DNA of 64,000 nt from a virus, in IMG/VR virus record IMGVR_UViG_3300028284_000005, positions 1 through 64,000 of that record. The stretch is one strand, 5' to 3'. The notes under the pieces are model-generated. The model did no database searches. It was not told the origin of the DNA and worked only from the letters and a program-made list of their open reading frames with translations. Positions 42,160 to 51,599 of the stretch are shown here, piece by piece (the first letter of the stretch is position 1; each line of letters starts with the position of its first letter). Made by a program: the position numbers and the translations under genes.

Positions 42160-45100
42160 ATGGATACACAAAACTCATTTTCAGGAATAATTAAGCAGTT
42201 CACACAAATGAATGCCAATGCGTTAGAAACTTTTGAACGTATTAACGAGGCAATGACTAGTGAAAAGGATGCTATTACGGTTTCAGTAGACTTATTCGGT
42301 ACGCCGGATGATGATGGTGTAACTACAATTAAAACCTATCAAATACCTTCATTTGGATTTATTGATAGAGAAATAAAAAGATTAGAAAATAATATTAAGG
42401 CACTTAGTGGAGTTGGTACAGCAGATGCAACTGTTCAAATGCCAGACGGCAGCTTTAAAAAAATTATTGCAAGAAAACTTAAAACTCCAGCAAATGATTT
42501 AACTTCAATTGCATTACCTACACAGTTCGTAACTACAGATAATGACTTTTTTGAAGATTATTTAAATCCATTATTAACTGTTAAATTTGATGTTAGTAAT
42601 CAAATTGCAGTAGATACTGAAAGAGTTTTAGTAAAAAGATATATTTTTCAAGCAAATGATGAATTTGCTGCAGTCTATTTTGATGACACTTATAATAATG
42701 TAGATGAAATTAATTATCAAACATTTGTAGAAGACTTAATAAGTAGTGGGGCAAATGCAACAATTGATGAACAGGTTAGAGACCTTCCTTTTAAATCAAC
42801 TCAATATTATGGTGATTTTGATATGTTAGCGGTTGAAAATGCAGAAAGAGAATTCGTCGTTGATGGAACCCCTGTTATAAAAACAGTTAAACTATATGCG
42901 TTAAATAAATTAACATATACTGATGGAGATAAATCTTTAAATGATACTGAATTTTTATCAGTTGGTGATGAGCTACTTGTAAATAGCGGCAACAACAATA
43001 CGAGGTATAGAATTGAAAATGTATATAACGGTACTAGTCAACTTGAACTAAGATTAATTGAAGGTTTTGACAGTATTAAAATTGGAACTAGTCAACTTAG
43101 AATTTATAAATCTTTAGAAAACAAAGTAGATCTAAGCATTAATGTAGGATTTGATGAGAGACAAGTTGTATTCTTTAAAGCAATTGATCCTGATTCTAAA
43201 ATCATTGCAGAAAACTGGTCACCTGGTGTTGGTTTTTATTCTAATGATTTAACAATTGAGAACGAAGCTGGAGGAACTCAAACATTATCTGCTTTCTATA
43301 GAGATAGTGTTTCTGACTTTGGTCAATTTATTAAAGCACTAAAAGAAGATTTTATTCCACCTGCAAACGTTGGTATTATACCAGATCCAGTTGAATTAAA
43401 TGTAGATAATTTTCAAGTCGTACAGGTTAATACTCATTTAACTGAGAACGATGCATTAGATAATATTAAAAAATTAAACACTGACAAAATAACGGTTAGT
43501 GAAAATTTAAAAAAATTAGACGATACTATTTCTAGTAAGAGAAGTGAAATTGCCACTAAGAAATATAGTTCACAAATACAAAAAAGTAAAGATAAAAATA
43601 CTCTTAATTCTCTTATTGAAAAAAGAAGTAGCGAGGCTAAGTTATATTCTTCAGTTGTTAATCAAATCCAAAGTATTAGTACAGATCAGAATGTAAAAGA
43701 TATTAAGCCTAAATTTAGAGTTAGAGGATTTTGGAAAGTGCCAATGGCAAAGACAAATGCTGACACTCTTCCACAAGAAATAGTTAAATTTAAAATTCAA
43801 TATAGATATGTTTCTGCAAGTGGCAAAACAAGCAACATTGAACAGATACCATTTACACAAGATAATAAAACATCAACTGCAAGTTTTTCAAATTGGAATC
43901 AATTAGACACTCCAACTAGAAAGAGACAAAGAGATGTAATTACTGGTAAATACGCTTGGATAACTGAAAACGTTGAAGATGGGCAAGAGGTTAATTTTAA
44001 TCAATTAGATCTTTCCATTAACCTTGGTGAAAATGTTGAAATTAGAATGAAAGCAATTTCAGAAGCTGGTTACCCTGCTAATCCAATAGAATCTGACTGG
44101 AGTGAACCTATATTAATTGAATTCCCTGAAGGATTATTAGATACATCTGATGTAATTAATCTCGTTGAGGAAAATAGTAAAGAAACAACTTATGTAAAAC
44201 TGGTTGAGGAATTAGATTCTAAAGGAGTCTATACACACATTGCTGATAGTTTTATTGCAAATGAAAAATATTTTACACACGGTGCAGGTAATATAGCCTC
44301 TGGTTTTTTATCTTCTGAACAGGCTCCAATTAGTTTATTAGATAAATTAATAGATTTACAAAAAGAAATAGACGGCCTTAAAGAACAATTAGAAAACGCA
44401 GAAGGTGAGTTATTGGCAACTATAGTAGATGAGGAAGGTAGAACAACTCAGGTTGAGGCAAACACTACTACTAAATTATTTGCAGGATATTATGTAGATG
44501 AGGTAGCTGACTTAAATATTAAGAAAGGAACAATTGTAACTAAGACTTTTAAATTGTTATTAGAAAATAGTAAAGCAACTGACTTAGAATTAGCTGCAAG
44601 AATAATAGGAAATAGAAATGATGCAGTTTATCCATCTTCTTCCTCGGGAGACGAGGTTACTTTTGAAATGGGTACACATGACTATAGCGCAGGTGCACCT
44701 ACTCTTGCTTCAAGAATTGAAAACGATACATACTATACAGTTGAAGGAAAATATGATTTAGTTCCTATACAGTATCAAAATATGAACGCAATAGAAGCCG
44801 CTGCTGAAATATTTAATACAAGGGCACCTAATCAATCTGCACAGCGTAAAGGTCAATTTATATATAGTAGGTATATGGATGTAACTGGAGAAAACCCACT
44901 ATACTCTATACTACCCTTAGATTATTTAACGGGCGAAGACACTAGCTTAACTAATACTATTCAAAGATTTGAGTATTTTGGTAAGGCAGCTACTGGAACT
45001 GATGGAACTTCTAATTTTGATTTTATATGGAAAGGAGTTGATGATGAGGTTATTGAACTGGCAACGTTGACAAGTGGAGACTATGATGATAGTCTATATG

Positions 45101-45702
45101 TACATGTTGATCATCCTATTGTATTTACAGGTACAACATATCAAGCGGGTTGGAATAACATTGCAAAGTTTGCAACTATTTCAACTGATGATAATTATTC
45201 TAATTTGCAAACCCCTTATAGATACGAAAGTAGCGTTGATAGAGGTTTAAAAATGTCATTTAGTGACAATGATCAATTTCTTTTAGGAGGTAGATCTTGT
45301 GGGGCATATTTATTCATGTCTCCTGCTAGAATAGGAAGCTTAGAGGTAGACGGAGACAATAAATTTGGTAAAAGAACAATTGGGAAAGTAGATGCAAAAC
45401 AGGTTAATTCTAACGTTGCAAAATCTCCAAACATTACAATTGATGTGGTTTTTCAATATAGAATGACTGATTATTTTGGGGTTACACAAACTGGAGGTGT
45501 TGATACGTCAACTGGTAGAATAGGTGGTAAAAATACTAATCCTATTTCTAATTTAACATATTCAAAAACAATAGGTTTAGATATATTTGACTCTAATGAA
45601 AATCAATTTTCTTTTGATTTAGAAGTTTTTGCAAAATATAAGCCACAGGGATATAATCTAAATAACACTAAGACGGTTACTCTTACTAAAGCAGTAAACT
45701 AA
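42160..45702 (+). CDS. Large tail/baseplate protein with coiled coil and Fn3-like region
   Basis: 1180 residues. Residues 1-85 are helical. A coiled-coil stretch at about 420-510 (LKKLDDTISSKRSEIATKKY and SLIEKRSSEAKLYSSVVNQI) is followed by beta-sandwich strands (KFKIQYRYVSASGKTSNIEQ) and ENVEIRMKAISEAGYPANPI then ESDWSEPILIEFPEG, which look like a fibronectin type III or related Ig-like domain. A further coil (DLQKEIDGLKEQLENAEGEL) follows, then a long beta-rich end. It probably is a peripheral baseplate or fibre-attachment protein; T4 gp10 is a functional analogue at best. Confidence 0.58.
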   Translation: MDTQNSFSGIIKQFTQMNANALETFERINEAMTSEKDAITVSVDLFGTPDDDGVTTIKTYQIPSFGFIDREIKRLENNIKALSGVGTADATVQMPDGSFKKIIARKLKTPANDLTSIALPTQFVTTDNDFFEDYLNPLLTVKFDVSNQIAVDTERVLVKRYIFQANDEFAAVYFDDTYNNVDEINYQTFVEDLISSGANATIDEQVRDLPFKSTQYYGDFDMLAVENAEREFVVDGTPVIKTVKLYALNKLTYTDGDKSLNDTEFLSVGDELLVNSGNNNTRYRIENVYNGTSQLELRLIEGFDSIKIGTSQLRIYKSLENKVDLSINVGFDERQVVFFKAIDPDSKIIAENWSPGVGFYSNDLTIENEAGGTQTLSAFYRDSVSDFGQFIKALKEDFIPPANVGIIPDPVELNVDNFQVVQVNTHLTENDALDNIKKLNTDKITVSENLKKLDDTISSKRSEIATKKYSSQIQKSKDKNTLNSLIEKRSSEAKLYSSVVNQIQSISTDQNVKDIKPKFRVRGFWKVPMAKTNADTLPQEIVKFKIQYRYVSASGKTSNIEQIPFTQDNKTSTASFSNWNQLDTPTRKRQRDVITGKYAWITENVEDGQEVNFNQLDLSINLGENVEIRMKAISEAGYPANPIESDWSEPILIEFPEGLLDTSDVINLVEENSKETTYVKLVEELDSKGVYTHIADSFIANEKYFTHGAGNIASGFLSSEQAPISLLDKLIDLQKEIDGLKEQLENAEGELLATIVDEEGRTTQVEANTTTKLFAGYYVDEVADLNIKKGTIVTKTFKLLLENSKATDLELAARIIGNRNDAVYPSSSSGDEVTFEMGTHDYSAGAPTLASRIENDTYYTVEGKYDLVPIQYQNMNAIEAAAEIFNTRAPNQSAQRKGQFIYSRYMDVTGENPLYSILPLDYLTGEDTSLTNTIQRFEYFGKAATGTDGTSNFDFIWKGVDDEVIELATLTSGDYDDSLYVHVDHPIVFTGTTYQAGWNNIAKFATISTDDNYSNLQTPYRYESSVDRGLKMSFSDNDQFLLGGRSCGAYLFMSPARIGSLEVDGDNKFGKRTIGKVDAKQVNSNVAKSPNITIDVVFQYRMTDYFGVTQTGGVDTSTGRIGGKNTNPISNLTYSKTIGLDIFDSNENQFSFDLEVFAKYKPQGYNLNNTKTVTLTKAVN

Positions 45703-45706
45703 TAGA

Positions 45707-45717
45707 GATATATAATC
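45707..45717 (+). promoter_or_regulatory. Candidate phage promoter before the TSP3 protein
   Basis: GATATATAATC in a 43-base gap, 28 bases before the ATG at 45746. Shares GATATATAA with the other candidate promoters here but has AATC, not AAATA, after it. Confidence 0.42.
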
Positions 45718-45745
45718 TTAAGTAATATAAAAATAAGATACACAT

Positions 45746-48700
45746 ATGTTTGCAGGTGGCAATGATTCTCAAGATCCAGTAGGTGGTAATGATTCTCAAG
45801 ATCCAGTAGGTGGTAATGACGGTGGTAATGGCGGTAAGCCTATTGATACTGATAAGGACGGGATAGATAATTCAGTTGATACAGATGACGACAACGACGG
45901 GGTTGATGATGTTAATGATGCGTTTCCTTTAGATTCTAATGAAACCACTGACACTGATGGAGACGGAACCGGAGACAATACTGACTTAGATGATGATAAT
46001 GATAGAGTTGTCGATACAAACGATGCGTTTCCTTTAGATCCTACTGAAACTATAGATACTGATGGAGACGGAACTGGAGACAATGCTGACTTAGATGATG
46101 ATAATGATGGGGTTGATGATGTTAACGATGCGTTTCCTTTAGATCCTACTGAAACCACTGACACTGATGGAGACGGAACTGGAGACAATACTGACTTAGA
46201 TGATGATAATGATGGGGTTGATGATGTTAATGATGCATTCCCTTTAGATCCTACGGAAACCACTGACACTGATGGAGACGGAACTGGAGACAATACTGAC
46301 TTAGATGATGACAACGACGGGGTTGATGATGCTAATGATGTGTTTCCTTTAGATCCTACTGAAACTATAGATACTGATGGAGACGGAACTGGAGACAATA
46401 CTGACTTAGATGATGACAACGATGGGGTTGATGATGCTAATGATGCATTCCCTTTAGATCCTACTGAAACACTGGATAGTGATGGCGATGGGGTTGGTGA
46501 TAATTTAGACTCTGATTCAGATAATGATGGGGTTGATGATGCTAATGATGCGTTTCCTTTAGATCCTACTGAAACTATTGACACTGATGGAGACAAAACT
46601 GGTGACAATGCAGACTTAGATGATGATAATGATGGGGTTGATGATGTAAATGATGCATTTCCTTTAGACCATACTGAAACTACAGACACTGATGGAGATG
46701 GTATCGGTGACAATGCAGATCCTGACACAGACGGTGATGGATTTATAGATAAAGTATTAAGAACTTTAAATTCAAATCCATATGAAGGATTAATTCCTTT
46801 TAAAATTAGAACTAATATTGAAAGCAATTCACGTGATAATGTGGCTAAGCCCTTACTTAGAACAAATCCTAAAGTATCAACTAATATAAAATTAATAGTA
46901 GATGGCTCTAAAATGTATTTAGAAAGTTTTAATGCCACAGATCAACTGGCTGCCTCTAATTATAAAAAACATCTAGTTAAAGAAACTGGATCCTATGCAT
47001 ATGATGTTGCTAAATTTTGGAATAAAAATTCCACACCTAATGAGTTAATTTATAAGGTTAAAAGAGAATATTCTGATTTTTCTGTTCTAGATAGTTATGA
47101 TAAACAATTTGAAGAAACTTATAATTATGGAACTACTATAAATTATAATAAGCTATATGATAATCAATTTAATATGCTTGCGCCAATTTGGCTTGACAGG
47201 AACCTACCTACTAAGTTTGTAATTTATAGAGTAAAAGATCCTATAAACACAGAGTCTTATTCTAATTCCGAAAATTTAAATAGAATTAACGAAATGTTAA
47301 AAAATTCTACTTTAATTAAAACATTTGATTTATCTGAAAACTCTTCAGTTGGAAAATATATTAGAAACTATGTAAATGATAGCAGCTTTCCAGATTCTCC
47401 ATTAACTGTTTCATTTAATAAAGATGAACAAACTTTTTATAATGGTATAGATTTAGAAAAAGGTGGATTTACAAGTAAAGGTGAATTTCAATATAAAGAC
47501 ATTGTTAAGACTGACAAGCCTATAATAGAATATAATAGTTTAATAACTGATGGGTTTGCTAGAAATAATATAGCTTGCGCAAATTTAATTAATCTTGAAT
47601 TTTTATTCGATGATGATGAAGCCAGTGAATTTTCTATAAATAGATATTTTGGTATTTATGTGGACGAACATCCTCTAGGAAGTGGAATAGTAGAATCTAT
47701 AAAAAAAGATGTTTTTAAGTTAAACATTGACACAGTTTCTAGTGAGTTAGATACTGAGGGAGAAGGGTTAATTGAAAATTATAAAATTCCATATTATAGA
47801 TTTTATAAAGATATGCCAATGATAGGTTGGGTAAAGAGCTTTTCTAATTATCATAATATTAAAAATGGGGTTTATTGGAATATTAAAAATAATGAAATAA
47901 AGGTTGATACTAATAATGAGGATTCTGCATCTTTTTTAGGTATTAAAAAAACAGATAATAATATAACTGCTTTTGAAAATTTAGAAGGTGATGGAGACTA
48001 TATAAAATTAAAAATAATATCTAATCCTATAAGTGGAGATAGTTTTAAGTTATTAAATCTAAAAAAACAAAAATTTTCTATTGAAGTTATAGATAATCAA
48101 CCTGGTACTATTACAATACAGGATAATTTAGGTAATAATTATACTAGAAATGCAGGACCTACTATTTATGATACTTTATTAGAGTTATTAAGTAATTGGC
48201 CAACCACTGGAACTAATACTTTTAAAAAATATGAGCCTACTCTAATTAAAGTAAGAAATGTTTGGAAAATAGAATTAATTGAAAAGGAATATAATTTTGA
48301 AGAAAATCACAGTTTTACAAGTCTTAATAATAATTCTATTTTAAATATAAAAACGACGTACACTCCTATTAGTGTAGTTAAAAATACATTTTTAGCAAGT
48401 AATCAAATTAGTAAAGGTAGATTTGAAGATAACTATTTTTCAAATCAAGGAACATTAAACAATGTAGCAAACTCTATCAGTAATTTAATTAATAATAATA
48501 ATTTATTTAATTCGATTGTTTTTGAAAATGAAATTTTAATATCTTCTAAATTAAAAGGGTATAATAAATATTTAAGTGTATTTATAAAAGAACTATCTTC
48601 CTCTAATTTTATAGAAATTAATAATGATGCGTCTACTCAAAACATTTCTTCTAATTTTTTATTAGGGCATGAAATTTTTTACCTAACAGGTGGAAGTAAT

Positions 48701-51598
48701 CCTAATTTTTCAATCTATATTAATGAAGATGATTTTGATAATATAGATATTGGGGATTATTTATTAGATAGTACTAATAATTTTAATAAAATATTGGATA
48801 TTGTAGATGATTCTAGAGAATTAGATTCTGAATTTAAAAGAATAATACTTAAAAATAAAAATACTGGATTAGAAGGAGTTTTAAATGTTTATAGAGATTT
48901 TAAAATTGAATGGGGAATGTTTAGTGCATACGATATTCATGACATGGATTTTGATTTTTATGATGAAGATAATTCTAATTTAAAGGAATTAGAATTAGAG
49001 GATGAAATAATATATCCATTTTCAAAAGCAAGTTCTGAACCAATTGGACCAGGAGGAGAACCGCCTTTGGATGCTTATTCCGATGTAACTAAATTAACAG
49101 AAATATCTGCTACTTATTTTTCTAATTTAATAAACATATTAGAAGATGAAAATAGCTTACCTGAAGGAAGCACTATGACTAAAATATATAGTGAATTTGA
49201 AAGACTACAAGAAAATAACACTACTGATTTTGCTACAATATCAAGAATAGTTCCCTATATTAATAAATGGGCATTAAAGAACACGGTAAACGTCAGAGAA
49301 AATCCTTATTACTTAAATGTTAATGAATCCTTTGGTGAAACTAATTTTTCACCAAATTTAGAAAGTGAAGATAGAGATGAAACTAAAATGACACATGAAT
49401 GGTTTTATATTGATGAATACCCAACATATGTTACATATTCTGACGTTGACAATGTATTTAGTTATATTAAGCCTTCTCCCAATATTGAATTTAATTTAGA
49501 TCATTTTAAAGATGTTAACTTTGATTATTTTAAAACATATTTTACAGGGACTGGTGCAATGGTAGGTTCTCAAAATACTGCTGCTAAAACTTCATTTGGA
49601 AAATCTAGAACTTTTAAAAAGTATACTATAATTGAAGATGGAAATACATCAGCGTTTGCATCAACTATATTTAAAGGTCTTAGATTCATACCTAAAACTA
49701 GAAAAAAAATAGAAAATTCTATTACTAAAGAATTTGTTAAAAATTCACAATTCAATGGATATAAATTTTCAACTGTTTTAAAAACCACGTTTAACACTGG
49801 AATATCTAATAAGTTAAATGTTAAAGTTATTGAAAATAAAAGGTTTAAGTTTATAGTTTTAATTTTAGATTTAAATCTATCGGATGATAATTTTTCATTT
49901 TTAAATAGAAAACTATTATATGAATTAGATCATAAACTAGAAGATATTTACAACTATTCTGATAGCAAGATATCGGGAGCATTAGATTTAAGTTCTGTTA
50001 ATTTATCAAGCGGGCAAAGTACAATTATAAATGGGGTAAACCACAGTGATGGAAGTTCACCTGCCTTTACTTCTCAAATACTAAAAGATCCAGTTACTAG
50101 TGCATATGGTATTTTAGAATTAAACATAGGTGGAATTACATATGAATTAAGAGTTAATAATGTAATAAATGATTTTAAAATTTCAGTTACAGGGGAAATG
50201 ACAGTAAATGGAGTTCCTCAGCCTACTCAGTTTTACACATTAAATCAATATAAAGGTGCTGAATATACTTATAAAGGTGGAGGTATATTTGCACATGATG
50301 AAACATTAAAACTATTATCTGCTAATAATATAGTTAATTTACTAAATAAAACCAATTCAGCAGAATATTTGACCATAAATGAAGATGGAAGTTCTATTGA
50401 AAATACATTTTCGTTAGAAGTACAAGACGGCGTTGAAATAGTTAAAACATCTAACCTATACCCGGAAGTGGATTTTAATAAACCTAAAGCATTTGGTCTA
50501 ACAAATGAGTCTATAGGTTATAATATAGAATCTAGAAATGAATATTTTGCATTTTTAACTAGACATAATGGTAAATATACAATAAATACAAATCCTATTG
50601 TTACATTTAGTGAACCCTTTTCTATGCATAAAATTGAACCTGATGAAGGATATACATGGGCAGATGCCTATAATACGCCAGTAGGAACTGTTTATAACTA
50701 TGATTTAACAAACTCTAATGAAAATAAATTAGCAATTGCACTTTATAGAAAGTTAAATGGATTAGGTGTATTATTTAATGTAGGTGAAGTTAAAAGCATT
50801 AATCATGATTTACAGTGGGGAGTTATTAAAAACATGTTTTTTCATAAGGTAAATGATATTGATACTAACGGTGTAATTAAACTTTCAGAATCAGACGATC
50901 TTTTACCTAAATACAATTTAATAAACGAAATAGCGATTGATAAAAAAGATAAAAACATGTTCATGTCAAGATGGGAAGACAATTACTATATTAGATCAAC
51001 CAGTGGAGGTGGAATACAATATATCCCTGGAACTAAAAACATAGTTGAAGAAAAAAGCTTTATGAGTTCGAGTGCAATTAAATTAAGTAAAACATATGAT
51101 ATTTATAACTTTACTGTAAATAAATATGAAAATTTAGAAATATTAAATGAAATTAAATTATTAGGAACTTCTAAACATGATATAAACTATACTGAAAATG
51201 ACAAAGAGGTTATAATTGATTTTTACATGAGGGAAAGCGTAGTAAAAGAACTTGGAAATTTAGGTTTAAACTATACTATGAATAGATTAGTAAACGTTGA
51301 AGATAGTTTTGGTAGAATAGACACCTTAGAAGATGATATTAGTGGATATATTGTTGAAAATATAATTCCAATATTTTCAATAGGAACTATTAGATTAGGG
51401 GTTTACGAATCTAAAAAAATAACTACAGAAATTGAAACAATAAGTATTTTATCTGATTTGACTTCAAATGATTATGTTATTGATAATAATTTTACTTATA
51501 AATTAGACCCTGTAAATCCTCTTAATTTTAGATTAATATATAATAAAAGAATAGGTTACTCTTATAAGATTAGACCTTTAATAAAAATAAAGTCATAA
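45746..51598 (+). CDS. Giant tail/baseplate protein with N-terminal TSP3 calcium-binding repeats
   Basis: 1950 residues, the largest protein here. After a short repeat (GGNDSQDPVGGNDSQDPVGG) come eight full copies and one partial copy of a 35-residue unit (DTDGDGTGDN, DLDDDNDGVDD, NDAFPLDPTET), the thrombospondin type 3 form in which Asp-rich loops bind calcium. They cover about residues 34-335. The remaining 1600 residues are Asn/Lys/Ile-rich and beta-like, with phrases such as WLDRNLPTKFVIYRVKD found in baseplate and adhesin proteins. It lies between the wedge genes and a collagen-like fibre. The role is probably host contact or a calcium-stiffened arm. Confidence 0.68.
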   Translation: MFAGGNDSQDPVGGNDSQDPVGGNDGGNGGKPIDTDKDGIDNSVDTDDDNDGVDDVNDAFPLDSNETTDTDGDGTGDNTDLDDDNDRVVDTNDAFPLDPTETIDTDGDGTGDNADLDDDNDGVDDVNDAFPLDPTETTDTDGDGTGDNTDLDDDNDGVDDVNDAFPLDPTETTDTDGDGTGDNTDLDDDNDGVDDANDVFPLDPTETIDTDGDGTGDNTDLDDDNDGVDDANDAFPLDPTETLDSDGDGVGDNLDSDSDNDGVDDANDAFPLDPTETIDTDGDKTGDNADLDDDNDGVDDVNDAFPLDHTETTDTDGDGIGDNADPDTDGDGFIDKVLRTLNSNPYEGLIPFKIRTNIESNSRDNVAKPLLRTNPKVSTNIKLIVDGSKMYLESFNATDQLAASNYKKHLVKETGSYAYDVAKFWNKNSTPNELIYKVKREYSDFSVLDSYDKQFEETYNYGTTINYNKLYDNQFNMLAPIWLDRNLPTKFVIYRVKDPINTESYSNSENLNRINEMLKNSTLIKTFDLSENSSVGKYIRNYVNDSSFPDSPLTVSFNKDEQTFYNGIDLEKGGFTSKGEFQYKDIVKTDKPIIEYNSLITDGFARNNIACANLINLEFLFDDDEASEFSINRYFGIYVDEHPLGSGIVESIKKDVFKLNIDTVSSELDTEGEGLIENYKIPYYRFYKDMPMIGWVKSFSNYHNIKNGVYWNIKNNEIKVDTNNEDSASFLGIKKTDNNITAFENLEGDGDYIKLKIISNPISGDSFKLLNLKKQKFSIEVIDNQPGTITIQDNLGNNYTRNAGPTIYDTLLELLSNWPTTGTNTFKKYEPTLIKVRNVWKIELIEKEYNFEENHSFTSLNNNSILNIKTTYTPISVVKNTFLASNQISKGRFEDNYFSNQGTLNNVANSISNLINNNNLFNSIVFENEILISSKLKGYNKYLSVFIKELSSSNFIEINNDASTQNISSNFLLGHEIFYLTGGSNPNFSIYINEDDFDNIDIGDYLLDSTNNFNKILDIVDDSRELDSEFKRIILKNKNTGLEGVLNVYRDFKIEWGMFSAYDIHDMDFDFYDEDNSNLKELELEDEIIYPFSKASSEPIGPGGEPPLDAYSDVTKLTEISATYFSNLINILEDENSLPEGSTMTKIYSEFERLQENNTTDFATISRIVPYINKWALKNTVNVRENPYYLNVNESFGETNFSPNLESEDRDETKMTHEWFYIDEYPTYVTYSDVDNVFSYIKPSPNIEFNLDHFKDVNFDYFKTYFTGTGAMVGSQNTAAKTSFGKSRTFKKYTIIEDGNTSAFASTIFKGLRFIPKTRKKIENSITKEFVKNSQFNGYKFSTVLKTTFNTGISNKLNVKVIENKRFKFIVLILDLNLSDDNFSFLNRKLLYELDHKLEDIYNYSDSKISGALDLSSVNLSSGQSTIINGVNHSDGSSPAFTSQILKDPVTSAYGILELNIGGITYELRVNNVINDFKISVTGEMTVNGVPQPTQFYTLNQYKGAEYTYKGGGIFAHDETLKLLSANNIVNLLNKTNSAEYLTINEDGSSIENTFSLEVQDGVEIVKTSNLYPEVDFNKPKAFGLTNESIGYNIESRNEYFAFLTRHNGKYTINTNPIVTFSEPFSMHKIEPDEGYTWADAYNTPVGTVYNYDLTNSNENKLAIALYRKLNGLGVLFNVGEVKSINHDLQWGVIKNMFFHKVNDIDTNGVIKLSESDDLLPKYNLINEIAIDKKDKNMFMSRWEDNYYIRSTSGGGIQYIPGTKNIVEEKSFMSSSAIKLSKTYDIYNFTVNKYENLEILNEIKLLGTSKHDINYTENDKEVIIDFYMRESVVKELGNLGLNYTMNRLVNVEDSFGRIDTLEDDISGYIVENIIPIFSIGTIRLGVYESKKITTEIETISILSDLTSNDYVIDNNFTYKLDPVNPLNFRLIYNKRIGYSYKIRPLIKIKS
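45845..46758 (+). repeat. Tandem 105-base repeats encoding TSP3 units
   Basis: Eight complete units and one partial unit of about 105 bases each. Some neighbours differ at only a few bases (units 3 to 6 in particular), and the differences are mainly silent or swap Val/Ala and Thr/Ile. The unit order suggests unequal crossing-over within the array. The region is richer in G and C than the rest of the gene because of its Asp and Gly codons. Confidence 0.85.
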
Positions 51599-51599
51599 C

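Noticed and set aside
45796-46938. Minus-strand open frame of 380 codons with Ser/Pro repeats
   Set aside because: It is the antisense shadow of the TSP3 repeats (Asp codons read as Ser/Val). The + strand frame continues into a 1950-residue protein.
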